From: Nitzschia sp. DOCU1 | Taxonomy: Eukaryota > Bacillariophyta > Bacillariophyceae > Bacillariales > Bacillariaceae | Direction of reading: 5' to 3' | DNA: 64,000 nucleotides | Assembly (NCBI GenBank): GCA_951394045.1 | Contig: OX595989.1 | Location: 310,001-374,000 of the forward strand | In this document: one piece after another, positions 11,629-22,208 of the stretch | How positions within the stretch are numbered: the stretch's first letter is position 1 | How the letters are laid out: each line of letters starts with the position of its first letter | Program-made: the position numbers and the translations under genes | Notes under the pieces: model-generated | Told to the model about the DNA's origin: nothing | What the model saw: only the letters and a program-made list of their open reading frames with translations | Databases searched by the model: none

Positions 11629-12021
11629 CGTGTTCTTCCATCTTGTTGATGCTCAGGATGATCGAAAATTTTGTGGTTCTCTATCTTCACGACTGGCGTA
11701 ACGAAGAGAGGACGACAAGCTCTCATCATGATGTTGTTGTTGTCCACCACTCCCACCATGATACGGCGGGCGCTCATCAGACGAGACAACCGATCCCCCA
11801 AAATAAACACCTCACACCCCCCTGTCCCCTTTATCCATATAAGGACTGCGCTCACATAGAGACTATACGTACAGTTTATAGTACATGTGGCACCTTCTAC
11901 GCCTTTCGCCCGCTTTCCATCGCGATGGGAGCTTTCGACCATGATGCCCCGGGCCAAACAGGCATCACAATTGCACCACCCACGCCTCAGTTATCAATAT
12001 CCATCACCATATAGACACATC

Positions 12022-12792
12022 ATGTCAATTCAAGCCATCGCCGGGCCTCTCTTGTCCGAACTGAATGCCAAGTATGAAGCTGGCGACGTCGTCGGAGGGC
12101 AAGAGACGCTGAGCAAACTAAAGATTGCCCTGCTAGAGTTCCCTCCCTCGCCCGAAGCGACGCAAGTGGCAGTCGCGGCATTGGAGCTGGGTGTCTTGCT
12201 GACTGTCATGGACGGCGATCTGGATGCCTTTGGACGAAATATTGCTCAGCTCAAGCCTCATTACAATGCGGCAACTGCGTCGGGAAGTTCTCCCTCACCT
12301 CGCAAGTGCCACATTTTGGGTTTGAATTTGATGCACTTGCTAGTGGACAATCGTTTGTCTGAATTTCATTCCGAATTAGAGCTCTTGACGAAACAAGAGG
12401 CCAGCAATCCTCTAGTGAGCTTTCCTATTGAGCTGGAACGCCAGCTCATGGTAGGCTTGTACGATCAAGTTTTGACCACCAAAGTGCCCGATGCCTCCTT
12501 TCAATTCTTTGTCGACAATCTCTTGCAAACCGTACGCGACAGTATCGCCGACTGTATGGAAGTTTCCTATAAGGAGATGTCCATGGCGAGTGCCATGACC
12601 ATGATGAAGTTTACGAATCAGCAAGATTTGATGGATTACATTCAAGAATGCCGCGACGATTGGATCGTTCGAGACGCCACATTGTGCTTTCAACCCACCA
12701 CAGGTGGATCCAAAGTCAGCACGGATATTCCTTCTATGGAATGGATTGCACAATCGCTGAGTTATGCAACAGAAATGGAGCGAATCATCTAA
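12022..12792 (+). CDS. RPN12: 26S proteasome regulatory subunit Rpn12 / PSMD8
   Basis: Single-exon frame, 256 aa from the ATG at 12022. An upstream in-frame ATG at 11887 would add 45 residues that look like 5' UTR, and the family length (about 260) favours the shorter form. Rpn12 is a lid subunit of the 19S particle. The sequence fits the CSN8/PSMD8/eIF3k family: a helical N-terminal half (LLSELNAKYEAGDVVGGQET, LSKLKIALLEFP), the hallmark CHILGLNLMHLLVDNRLSEF, then ELERQLMVGLYDQV and a winged-helix PCI end with SYKEMSMASAMTMMKF and the C-terminal ATEMERII. It is the only gene on this strand before 15.3 kb. Confidence 0.92.
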   Translation: MSIQAIAGPLLSELNAKYEAGDVVGGQETLSKLKIALLEFPPSPEATQVAVAALELGVLLTVMDGDLDAFGRNIAQLKPHYNAATASGSSPSPRKCHILGLNLMHLLVDNRLSEFHSELELLTKQEASNPLVSFPIELERQLMVGLYDQVLTTKVPDASFQFFVDNLLQTVRDSIADCMEVSYKEMSMASAMTMMKFTNQQDLMDYIQECRDDWIVRDATLCFQPTTGGSKVSTDIPSMEWIAQSLSYATEMERII

Positions 12793-13257
12793 GGTCAGTA
12801 GTAGTAACTTTTGGGATTTTACTAGACTTTGGATTCTTTTATCTGCTAGCAGCACGTTCTTCGTCTAGTCTGGTATTACTGCTAAGACCTAATATCTAGC
12901 TAATTAATAACAGCAACTTCTAGGTAGAGAGATGGCGTTCATTGCAATGACAGTTCGATGGTTCAAAAGGATTCGAGTGGCCGATCGAGGAGCGTCGTGC
13001 AGTTCAGGGCGGTTGGATCATGGTCGTGGTCGTTCACCTCGACCTCGCGACCGCTGCAAGCACTCGGATACAGAATCGGTACTTGCCGCTCGTCAACTAT
13101 CATCGAAACGCCACGAATCATCGGCTTGCACGTACTACTAAGAAAGTAGTAGCAGCTAGTACCCAACGAATGTCTCTCATCTAACAATCACAAACTAACT
13201 ACAACTCTACTAGCCAATGAGTGCATCGATCAGAACTAAATAGAAGTAGTATCAAAA
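12793..13257. other. convergent intergenic spacer
   Basis: Lies between the 3' ends of Rpn12 (plus) and the first HA-domain gene (minus). Short open frames only; nothing recognised. Confidence 0.4.
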
Positions 13258-14730
13258 TTATGCATTTCGACCAAGATTCCTTGGGTTCCAATCAAACCCA
13301 AGGGCGTCAAGCTTTTCAAAGCGATCCATCGTCATGCTCGATTGCCTTCCCATCGTGAAATGTTTCCACTGACGACGTTGATATTTTACCCATACTGAAA
13401 GGGGTTGATCTTCGGGATATACACTTGGGACGAGGCAAGTTCCATGCTTGGCGTGATACTTTTTGAGTGCTTCAAACTTTTCATACCACATGGCATTATG
13501 GGTTTCCCATACAAAACCCAATTTTTCGAGTTGCCTTTGTCGAATGTCGGTCAAAGTTGTCCGACGATTTTCTTGTTTGAGCTTGTATTGATATCGCTGG
13601 CGTTTGACCCACTTGGCTAGTTTGCGGTGATCCGCACATTCATGCGGTACCAAGGTATGCCCATGCATCGCCGCGTACTGTTTGAGCTCGGCAAAGTTCT
13701 TGGCCCATTGATCGGACTGGTGAGGGCGGAATTGAATACCACCAGTAGACGATGGTAATGAGGAACCAACGTTCTGAGGACGAAAGCTTTGAGTATCAGT
13801 TCTAATACTATCGTCCCCGTCGCTGTTGTTTGTATCGTCCTCAGGAGCCGCTGGGTAGTCAAATCCATCACCAGCCGCATCAACAACTCCTCCTGCTGGA
13901 GGAACATTGTTCAAAAGTGCTGAGAAATCTACCAGAGATGAGGAGCGGGCAAGAAGCAAAGACTTATCATATTCTTCTTGCTTCTGTTGCGGAGCAGCAG
14001 CAGTTGCTGTATCACTATAATAGTGGCAGGAGCGGGACGAGGCGAGGAAAAGTTAGACGGCGATGGCCCGTGATTGGCTGTTGGTAATAGTATACCAATG
14101 GACATTCTTATCGTGGACACACTTTGCCAGGTTGACTTGACGCTGGTCTGGCCGAGAATTTGATTCAACGAAGAGTATACCGTCGTTGTTGACTTTCGTC
14201 ATCATTGCATTGCCGAGAAGTGGAAATCGGGGATGGAGGACTGTCGGATGCTGATTGACCCCAGTAGCAGTAGTAGAAGTAAGTTGATTTGCTGGAAAGC
14301 TTGATCCCGAACTCTCTGTGTTAAGGTAGTCAGCAGCAGCAGGCTTCTGTTTGCTGTCGTCGTGATGATGGTAGGGAATATTGGTGCTCGCCGTTGTTGT
14401 TATTTCAGCTGTTGGTGATGCCAGCGGCCACGGGGGGTAAGAATCGCAACTGGAAGAAGCCATCGTGTGGTTCATCATTATCGTGTCTATCCAATCCCTC
14501 CTTTGTTGATGCTGATATTCTTGAGATCCGAGTAAACCGGCTTCTATCCGTACTGCACCTGCGGTGGATGCAGCACTTTCTTCTAAGGACGGTATTTGAT
14601 CGTTTGCTGCAAGTAGGTAAGCAAGGCTATTCGTAGCAGTAGAACCTTCGCCTTCCTCGAAATCCTTCTCGTTCGAGACGCCACTTCTACCGGTAGTTGC
14701 TGGTGGCCGCGGCCTTGAATTGTGATTTTC
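13258..14730 (-). CDS. helicase-associated (HA) domain protein, copy 1
   Basis: Two exons, 14730-14096 and 14014-13258, joined across an 81-nt GT-AG intron (14095-14015), give 463 aa. The intron length is a multiple of three and contains an in-frame TAA, so unspliced RNA would truncate the protein before its domains. An in-frame ATG at 14835 would add 35 residues. The N-terminal 300 residues are Ser/Thr/Gln-rich and disordered-looking. Two HA repeats follow at the C-terminus: DQWAKNFAELKQYAAMHGHT to LEKLGFVWE, and MWYEKFEALKKYHAKHGTC to LDALGFDWNPRNL. No helicase motif is present. HA repeats are DNA-binding helical bundles in bacterial helicases; nucleic-acid or regulatory function is an inference. 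Paralogues lie at 16.9, 18.9, 28.3 and 38.9 kb. Confidence 0.85.
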
Positions 14731-15338
14731 CATCGAGGCCGAAGAAGTGACCGAGTCTAATATGAATGGACGGAGTGAAGAGAGTTTCCTGATGAGATAC
14801 AGCTCTTGCGTTTTAATAAGTGAGAGGGGACCCACAGCCTAGCATGGGTTCACGAAAGGTATGATGTCACCTGCTGGATATCGATGGGTATTGCTCGTTG
14901 CCGGTGCCGAAGCCTTCTGTTTTCGGGCACCGAAGAAGCGTATGCAAAAGAGGCGAAACGAGCTCCGCGGTTGAATTCAATCTGCCTCTACCGAAGGTGA
15001 TGGTGTTCTATGTAATTGGGTGACGTCGGATGATGTCTCTCTAAAAAACATCTGCTGTGTGGAATTTCTCTGTAAATTTCTCTACTTGAACAGTTCGCAT
15101 TTATGCAACCACGTCACCACTACCAGGTACTCCAATCGTTCTGTGCGATGGGCAGTACCAGTGGCGCATGACCAGGCATCCACGGCGTTCAGCAATCGAA
15201 TCGAGTCGAAGGAGTCAATCGTAAACATGCCCTGTCCGTCCATCCTTTCCGTGTTGCAGCCTTTCATTTATTTTCTGCAGTTTCATCAAACATCAGAGGA
15301 ATATTCCCTCCCTCTTTGTGTGATATAATGCCCTTGAG
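14731..15338. other. divergent promoter region
   Basis: Between HA copy 1 (minus) and the methyltransferase at 15339 (plus). Open frames are short. The first 105 bp may be an N-terminal extension of HA copy 1. Nothing else recognised. Confidence 0.4.
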
Positions 15339-16280
15339 ATGACTATAACAATGATAAAAGACGACTCTCCTCGTCGCCAGAACGAACGGCATTGGACGGA
15401 TGCTCAAATTCGATGGACTGCCGCCAATCACAATTTGGCGGGCAACGATGACGGCGATGACGACGAGGACGACGACTCTGCGTCGGCAGGGCCATTGTTT
15501 CAACCGAATGATCCAAATCAAGTCTTTTCGTATAAGCTTCAATGTATGGAGAATCAGCACACGATGATTGAACTTCAAGGCTATCACGAAGAGTCCGATA
15601 CGATCTATGTCTCGACTGGTTTGACGCTATGGCGATCTTCCACACTTCTTTGTGACTTTATGGTCCAAAGTGCCGCGAGTCGCCTGGATCGAATCATAAG
15701 AAAACATCCACAACAAGGACAAGAAGGGTTATCCAAAAGAAACCTGAGAGTTCTTGAGCTAGGTGCTGGATTAGGACTAGCAGGGATGGTGGCGCAACGC
15801 GTACTGTTCTCACACATGAATAATACTGCGGGTAGTACCATTGTCATGACCGATGGCGACACAAATGCATTGTCGCTGTTACGACAAAATGTAAAAAGAA
15901 ATGAACCACAATCAGCAAATGATACTGCTGTATTACCGAAGATTGTGGTGGAGCAGTTACTTTGGGGGCAGTCGACCGCGGAAACGTTTTACAAACGGCA
16001 CGGTTCCTTCTTTGATGTGATTCTAGCCGCCGACGCCATTTATGTATTGGAGAATGTGAAGCCCTTGCTTGCCACCGTCAAGGTACTATTGGAACGCCCC
16101 TCTGGTGAATTCTGGTTCTCGTTTTGTCGTCGACGTCAAGTATCGGTTCAGATTGAAAATGTTTTAGAGGCAGCGGAGTCGATTGGTCTTGATCATGAAT
16201 TGGTCAAGGAAGATGATGATATCTTGGTTTATGTATTTAGTTGGAAGAAGAAGCAGCAAGCAAACATCTGCATCGAATGA
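15339..16280 (+). CDS. METTL21-type (family 16) protein methyltransferase
   Basis: Single exon, 313 aa. After an acidic low-complexity N-terminus (DDGDDDEDDD, about residues 37-46) comes a seven-beta-strand SAM-dependent methyltransferase. It has the family-16 signature TGLTLWRSSTLLCDFM (about 93-108), motif I VLELGAGLGLAGMVA (about 139-153), MTDGD for motif II, and the DVILAADAIY post-II motif (about 230-239) typical of protein lysine methyltransferases (METTL21/METTL23/EEF2KMT group). The Trp/Leu-rich signature argues for a protein substrate rather than a small molecule. The exact substrate cannot be told. No targeting peptide is seen, so it is likely cytosolic or nuclear. Confidence 0.85.
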   Translation: MTITMIKDDSPRRQNERHWTDAQIRWTAANHNLAGNDDGDDDEDDDSASAGPLFQPNDPNQVFSYKLQCMENQHTMIELQGYHEESDTIYVSTGLTLWRSSTLLCDFMVQSAASRLDRIIRKHPQQGQEGLSKRNLRVLELGAGLGLAGMVAQRVLFSHMNNTAGSTIVMTDGDTNALSLLRQNVKRNEPQSANDTAVLPKIVVEQLLWGQSTAETFYKRHGSFFDVILAADAIYVLENVKPLLATVKVLLERPSGEFWFSFCRRRQVSVQIENVLEAAESIGLDHELVKEDDDILVYVFSWKKKQQANICIE

Positions 16281-16938
16281 TTACCGGATTGGGGGCTAAC
16301 AAAGCTGGCATATGATCATTTAGTCGGGTACAAACGTATTGCACTGCAGATACCATGTGGCAAGTGGCTCCAGGGGTTAGCTTCGCGGGCTATCCTCTTG
16401 ATGGTTTCCAGCTCTGATTGAACCACGACACAGCACGTCCTTTAACTTCTTGATGATGATTCTGCTTAAAGAGAACAAGATGAGCATGGAACGCCAACGT
16501 CTACAAGCACTAACGAGGCCGGAATAACAAAAAGCAATATTGGTAGTTGGAGCATTCGGGGCCGTGACGGTGTCAGAGGATATTCGTCACTTCTTGAGTG
16601 GCACACACCACTTTGTGGCTGGTGTTAACGAACACGGTGACACGCAGATCCTGAACTGCTCGCGGCCGTTTGACTAGCAGGACAGAATGCTTCCATTCGG
16701 TTGAACTTCCCCATCGCTGCCTAGGAGCCTCGTTCCGTTGGAGGAAGTTACATCTCGGTGATGGATATTGACATGAGTACGGCTCACCTTGGCTTGATGA
16801 AGCGTCCGATTGATGCTGGAGCGAGATTATAGTTCTTCTTTGATGATCAGCAGGGGCGATGATTGGTATTAGAACACTACCGGTAGTAACGGGGTAGTCA
16901 TCCATGAAACGAGCTATATGCTTGAATCTACTAATAGT
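16281..16938. other. intergenic, nothing recognised
   Basis: Convergent spacer between the methyltransferase and HA copy 2. A 110-codon open frame on the minus strand (16905-16573) has no motif and unusual composition, and I do not call it. Confidence 0.4.
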
Positions 16939-17919
16939 TTACACCAAATTCCTAGGATTCCACGCGAAGCCAAGACTATCCAAGAGCTCAAATCTTTCTT
17001 CTGTCATTGTGGATCGTTTACCCTTGCGTAAGAGTTTTAGCTGCCGCCGCTGGGCTTTTACCCAAATTGCTAAGGGTTGATCTTCATAGTGTGTTGGCAC
17101 CATGCAGGTTCCGTATTTAGCACAATACTTTTCCAGGGCACCATACTTTTCCAGCCAGTTGGCTTTATGAGAGTCCCAGACAAAGCCGATGCTCTCCAGG
17201 TCGTGTTGGCGTGAAGCTGTCAACGTGGAATGGCGGCCAGAAATCTTGAGTGTGTACTGGTATCGTTGACGCTTAACCCATTGAGCTAGTTGTTCGTTGG
17301 GTGGATAGCTATGGGGAACACAACAATGACCATGATCCGCCCGAAAGGCAGCGAGTTCTTGGAAGCGATCCGTCCATTGATCGGGCCGGAAGCGAAGAAA
17401 AGACTGATCTTGGGGGGCGCCGAAGTTCATCTCAGCACCAGAAGTTGCCTCGGCAGCATCGCCATCGTCCATGAGAGAATCGATAAAGTCGTCAAAGATC
17501 GTGTCTTGATTTTCTTCAAGGCCCGTCTTCAAATCATTGTCTGGGGTTATTGGCCGCCTCGGTAATGAGGTGCAGGCGTCGAACTCATTGTTGGCTGCGG
17601 CAAAGAAACCGGTAGTAATCCTCAGAGGCAGTGACGGGGGCATCGGAACAACAGTTGCTTTCACGCAAGAAGAAGAATCGGAAACTGGAGCCAGCGGGAT
17701 TGGTTCGAGGGCGTTCATATCGAACTCATCCTCATGTGAGAGCATAGGAGAACCTTGTAGCTGAAAGATATCCTCATCTTCAGCGAGCAGGTCTTGAACG
17801 CTTTCCATTATGCTCAAAACGCGGGACAAGTGATCGTCCAGCTTGCTCCTGCAGTTATTATCGCTGGCTTGGCCGATCCAGCTGGACAAAGTAAGAGAAT
17901 GTTCACCGTCGAACTTCAT
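16939..17919 (-). CDS. helicase-associated (HA) domain protein, copy 2
   Basis: Single exon, 326 aa from the ATG at 17919 (MKFDGEHSLT); the frame is open to an ATG at 18093, but that extension looks like 5' UTR. An acidic N-terminus (LLAEDEDIFQLQGS; DDFIDSLMDDGD) precedes two HA repeats: DQWTDRFQELAAFRADHGHC to LESIGFVWDS, and NWLEKYGALEKYCAKYGTC to LDSLGFAWNPRNLV. The motif WVKRQRYQY-LK-GRHSTLT is shared with the other copies. It is divergent from copy 3, about 1 kb away. The DDFIDS motif recurs as IFIDSIV in copy 3, so the acidic region is also paralogous. Confidence 0.85.
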   Translation of the reverse strand: MKFDGEHSLTLSSWIGQASDNNCRSKLDDHLSRVLSIMESVQDLLAEDEDIFQLQGSPMLSHEDEFDMNALEPIPLAPVSDSSSCVKATVVPMPPSLPLRITTGFFAAANNEFDACTSLPRRPITPDNDLKTGLEENQDTIFDDFIDSLMDDGDAAEATSGAEMNFGAPQDQSFLRFRPDQWTDRFQELAAFRADHGHCCVPHSYPPNEQLAQWVKRQRYQYTLKISGRHSTLTASRQHDLESIGFVWDSHKANWLEKYGALEKYCAKYGTCMVPTHYEDQPLAIWVKAQRRQLKLLRKGKRSTMTEERFELLDSLGFAWNPRNLV

Positions 17920-18949
17920 TGTTGAGATCAAATGGTTATTCCTGCGAGATTTTGTGATCACAAATTTGTGAGCAAAGATTTCGGATGAGACAAAGGCAAT
18001 TGGAGAATCTTGACAAATTTCGTGCCAAGCCGGAAACCGGAGACCCCATCGAATAAGGATGGGTTCGTCGCATGACGTCAATAAGTGTCTCAAAACCGCT
18101 TTCTTCTAACGAAAGAATGCCTTGCTTCCGTGGAACCATTCCTTGCTATCTATCATCTGTTCTTTCCGAGGTGACACTTCGTTCGGCCTCGTCGGGGCCT
18201 ATCGCTCCAATCAGTTGTGCTCATAAAAACGACGGCAAGAACTGGCCACGGCCGCCTTCCCGTCTTTTTTCGGAGTTGTCTCTACAACCGGTAATTTCTC
18301 CCTATTCCTCGGTCCTCGCATAGTAATGTTTCTTGCGTGTTCTTGTAGGCAGCAGGCGAAAGTAGCCAAAGTACAGATGTGTGCTAGGTGAGAACATGGA
18401 GATGAAGCATAACTCGACCCCCGACCCTTCATTTTGATAACGATGTCCGGTTCATGAACTAGTGCATTGGTGCACAATAAGTACCACTATGGCACATCGA
18501 ACAAGCCAAGTGTTCATTGCATCGCGGAATGGTTCCATAGTAGAGGAATGCTAAGTATAATAAGCTTCGGTCGGACAAAATAGAACTTAAGTGGCCTTCT
18601 CACATTTAAGGAAATTCTGTTCATTTTTCTAATGGTACCACCACCGAATGTGTGCAAACTTCTTAAATTTAGTCCCCACGAAGCCTTGCTGGGGATTAAA
18701 AAATTGCGTTGGAGCTTCGCTAGGGAAGAAGGTAGGGGTACATTATTCTACCAGCTTGCGTCATCAAGGGCTTTAGTTTTTCGTAGATATCGGTCCGATG
18801 GTCCGCATGGAAGCACGATCTCTGATTTCTTGTTTCGGTCTCCCAAAACAACGATGCGCTCAAGCAATCGCTCACAAAAATCTTCTTCCTCTGTCTCGAC
18901 ATCTCTCATAAAACATTTATCCCCGATCCCAAATCACTTCATCGAAATC
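17920..18949. other. divergent promoter region between HA copies 2 and 3
   Basis: About 1 kb separating two divergently transcribed paralogues. The frame of copy 3 is open back to 18632 and that of copy 2 to 18093, but neither extension has family similarity. Possible bidirectional regulatory region. Confidence 0.4.
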
Positions 18950-19993
18950 ATGACGATCGCCTCCCACCAAGAGTTTCGACTTCCATCCAGCTCCTCCTTT
19001 TGCTGGGATAAGTCTTTCTTCCTGCAGGAAAGTGCCTGCTCATTGTCGCAAGACGATCTGCACGCCGACGCGAAAGCGGGCGACTGTGATGACGCTGACC
19101 TCTTGAGTCGGCTCATTAAGATCGTCGAACAAGCTGAGGATGCTGTGCTCGCTGACGATATCCTCTTTGGCGATATGGATTTCGATCCCATTGTTCCTAC
19201 CGTGAGCACAACTAACAGCGGTGACCGCCAGCAGGGTCCTCAAGCCATCCTTACATTCCCGCAGAGTTCCAAGATGGACGAAATGCTGGATATTTTCATC
19301 GACAGCATTGTGCAAGACCAAGAAAGCGAACGGCCAGTTCCGCCCCCCAAGCGCCAAAAAGTGGTCGATGATAGGGAGGATGTATCTTTGTTCAGCCCCA
19401 ACCCGCTTACAACAATGCTCAACCTCGACTTTTTCCGAGGCCCAGAGCTGAAGAACAAGCAGGTTGAGACTCTGAAGACCCCCACCACAACGACTGGCGT
19501 CGTTCAAAAGGAACAGGAACCTCGATTCCGAAGATACCAAGCCGACCAATGGATGGACCGATTCGAAGATCTCATCCGATTCCGTCAGGAGCACAATCAC
19601 TGCTTGGTTCCTCACTCTTTCCCAGAGAACCAGCAACTAGCTCAATGGGTAAAGCGTCAGCGCTACCAGTACAAGCTCAAGTCGCTTGGACGCCACTCGA
19701 CGTTGACAGATGAACGTCAAAAGGAGTTGGAGGATATGGGTTTTGTCTGGGATTCGCACAAGGCCGCCTGGGATGAACGACTAGAAGCCCTGAAAGAATA
19801 CCATGCCAAGTATGGAAACACTCTCGTGCCAACCAACTATGAAGTTGATAAACCTTTGGCTGTTTGGGTCAAATGCCAACGCCGTCAATTGAAACTGCTT
19901 CGAAAGGGACTCCCATCGACCATGACGGAAGAGCGATTCCAAGAGCTCGAGAAGCTGGGCTTTGATTGGAACCCAAGAAATCTTTCTCCATAA
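18950..19993 (+). CDS. helicase-associated (HA) domain protein, copy 3
   Basis: Single exon, 347 aa from MTIASHQEF at 18950; in-frame ATGs at 18854 and 18632 are possible but less likely starts. An acidic segment with DADLLSRLIKIVEQAEDAV and MDEMLDIFIDSIV precedes a basic patch (PPPKRQKVVDD, possible nuclear signal). Two HA repeats follow: DQWMDRFEDLIRFRQEHNHC to LEDMGFVWDS, and AWDERLEALKEYHAKYGNT to LEKLGFDWNPRNLSP. It ends at the same NPRNL motif as copies 1 and 2. It is the only copy on the plus strand. Confidence 0.85.
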   Translation: MTIASHQEFRLPSSSSFCWDKSFFLQESACSLSQDDLHADAKAGDCDDADLLSRLIKIVEQAEDAVLADDILFGDMDFDPIVPTVSTTNSGDRQQGPQAILTFPQSSKMDEMLDIFIDSIVQDQESERPVPPPKRQKVVDDREDVSLFSPNPLTTMLNLDFFRGPELKNKQVETLKTPTTTTGVVQKEQEPRFRRYQADQWMDRFEDLIRFRQEHNHCLVPHSFPENQQLAQWVKRQRYQYKLKSLGRHSTLTDERQKELEDMGFVWDSHKAAWDERLEALKEYHAKYGNTLVPTNYEVDKPLAVWVKCQRRQLKLLRKGLPSTMTEERFQELEKLGFDWNPRNLSP

Positions 19994-21894
19994 CCACCTC
20001 AACTTTTGAACAATCGCCTGTGGCAAACAGTTTTGATAACAGCCTTTAAAAAGAGTTAATAACGACCATTGTGCCAATATTGAAGTATACCAATGACTGG
20101 ATTGCGTTTAGTCGTCCTACTTCATTGCATCTAGTAGAATATAAAAGCCCAATGGTCGCCTCTCGATCGTTGATCCTCTTCATCAGCATCTAGCTACACA
20201 GTCCCTCCTGTGATAGCCGGCCAGCCATTCTCAGACGCAATGAAACCCCGACATGCACGAAAGCGTAGTCGTTGTCGACGACTTCACGTCTGCAAAAGCG
20301 AGAGGAAAGGAAACATCTCGTGGGGCCCGGGCAAGAATCAACGGCGACTGAACCTGAATATTGCTAGAGAAGCCTTATACAGCGCCGACAATTCTTCATT
20401 TCTTGTCCGATCGCCGGATTGCTGATTTGCGAAGCTGCTGTCACTCCGTCCGGAGCCAAAATCGATTCGAAAACGAACAGTTGATTGCAGGACTGCGGCG
20501 TTGTTGGGATCTCAAAGAAGGAACTTTGCTCAAATACGATTCGTTCGCAGAAGCAAGTCGTTCTATCATTCCGCCGAGAACGATTCGTGTACTATTCCGA
20601 AAACCCTCCACCAAGAATTTGCAGTGACAAATCGTTGTTACGTGATTTCGTTGCATTCGCAATGGTGCCGCCGAAAGGATTGGAAATGATCATTGTGTAT
20701 TGAGCAACGTCTTGAAACAACACTGTGAATCGATTCCCATGTGGCCACTTCTCGAATATGAGGCACACCGATAGTGATGGACGGAACTTAGTAGGGCGGG
20801 AACAAGATAAATATCCCAGATGCATTGTCACCAGTCGTCTTTTCGAATTCGGAAGCATCGTTGTATCGGGTTGCATACGACTGGACTCTACAAGATTGCC
20901 AAGTACCGCATTCCTAGGATTTTCGTCTCCATAGGGTTACTCGAGCCCCCATCCACACGATGTCTTGTGGTACCGGCAGCTGAATGATACCGCCGGGATC
21001 AACGCTGCCACTCGACGCTACGAAGGAAGTAGACGACGCCTGCTGGACATTACAGTATGGTGGTTAACATCCTCCAAAATGGTCGAAGCATCACTCATTA
21101 TCATCATCTGTTCCTTCTTCTGTAGACGCAGTCGGATCCGCCGTGTCCATCAAAAGAATCGGCAGCTTTCCATCTTAACTCGCCGCTCCAAACAGAATGA
21201 AAACCATATATATTCAACAAGGCTAATGCCACTACCACGGTCGATGTTTGTTGAATCAAGTGGAACAACCACGATGCCGACGAACGTCACTCCCCGCAGT
21301 GGCACTTGGACCACGTCGCAAAGCATGAAACGAATGACCACCATGGTCCCATTTGTGGGGTAACTTCCGTGGCGTCTGAAGCAGCAGCACTCTGCATTCC
21401 TGTTCCAGTAGTAGGAGCTGTTGCTTCTTGTTCATACTCTCGTGTGGCTTTATTGTCAAAGATTTCGTCGGGATCCTTCCTGCATGGCATGGTCATTACT
21501 GTAGGGTGATGTGGCATCATCACCACTCACAGAGCGCCCCTCGTAAGATCCTACATGATTCGTATGGATTTCAATCCACAATGAATCGTCCAGATCTCCT
21601 GCGGGTTCCACTCAATACTTTTCGTGCGACTCGTCACATGGATGCACAATGAAATCTGCAGTTTCTTCTTCTTCATGATAAATCGCATTCACGAGACGAG
21701 AAGGAGATACGCCAATCCATTGCCGAAGGTGAGCACGAGACGGAGAAACCCCCATACGACGACGACGACGACGACGATGATGATGATGTTGATGGACTTT
21801 AGCAATGGTGCATCGAAGCAAATCGGCGGGATGGCAAAGTGGTAGTGGCATAGGAGAGGCCGATCAACGAGATCTTCGTTGTGACCTAATAAGG
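19994..21894. other. gene-poor stretch, possibly decayed coding sequence
   Basis: No convincing gene. Open frames of 60-130 codons occur on both strands. One at 20361-20627 (plus; LHFLSDRRIADLRSCC, LRRCWDLKEGTLLKY) has leucine/cysteine spacing loosely like an F-box start, but it breaks off and continues only in other frames, so this may be a decayed gene. A GAC/GAT run at about 21,760-21,785 encodes an Asp tract on one strand. The copia element 1 inserted just to the right. Confidence 0.35.
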
Positions 21895-21900
21895 GTCGTG
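21895..21900. repeat. target-site duplication, copia element 1, left
   Basis: GTCGTG immediately before the 5' LTR is repeated at 28035-28040 directly after the 3' LTR. It can be read as 6 bp with TG..CA LTR ends, or as 5 bp (GTCGT) if the LTR starts with the G that precedes it in all four LTR copies of the two elements. Confidence 0.85.
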
Positions 21901-22145
21901 TGTTCAAATACACGGATAATGGGTGGACACGGATCACTCTCCATTGAGTCATTCGTATCAAGACTACACTGAGGCGTTCGCGTACAAAGAGAGCCGACGT
22001 CTACAAGTGTCAATTAGGACCTAGAGCAGATGGCAAAGGCTGCGATAACCAAGCTCATAATAAATCGACATTTACACCTAGCAACCCCTTACTAAAAAGC
22101 CCAAATCTACGATTAGCCAAGCACCGGTCATCGTGGATTTTAACA
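21901..22145 (+). repeat. 5' LTR, copia element 1
   Basis: 245 bp, starts TGTTCAAATACACGG and ends GATTTTAACA. It aligns without visible difference to 27790-28034. It should carry promoter and polyadenylation functions; I did not identify a definite TATA box. The last 35 bp (ATTAGCCAAGCACCGGTCAT and following) are shared with the otherwise different LTR of element 2. Confidence 0.95.
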
Positions 22146-22161
22146 CGCTTCCTCTGCGCAA
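22144..22161 (+). other. primer-binding site, copia element 1
   Basis: Right after the LTR end: CA|CGCTTCCTCTGCGCAA. Element 2 has the same 15 bases at 31817-31831. The complement, GCGCAGAGGAAGCGTG, closely matches the D-arm of eukaryotic initiator tRNA-Met (GCGCAGCGGAAGCGUG from memory, one mismatch), not a tRNA 3' end. Confidence 0.55.
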
Positions 22162-22208
22162 AAGAGACAAATACTTATCAATTCGATCTTTGCTGATTCT
22201 CTGCAACC

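Noticed and set aside
11571..11957. Minus-strand frame of 128 codons upstream of the CRAL-TRIO pieces
   Set aside because: Largely overlaps the 5' region of Rpn12 on the other strand and shows no CRAL-TRIO similarity; not used as its first exon.
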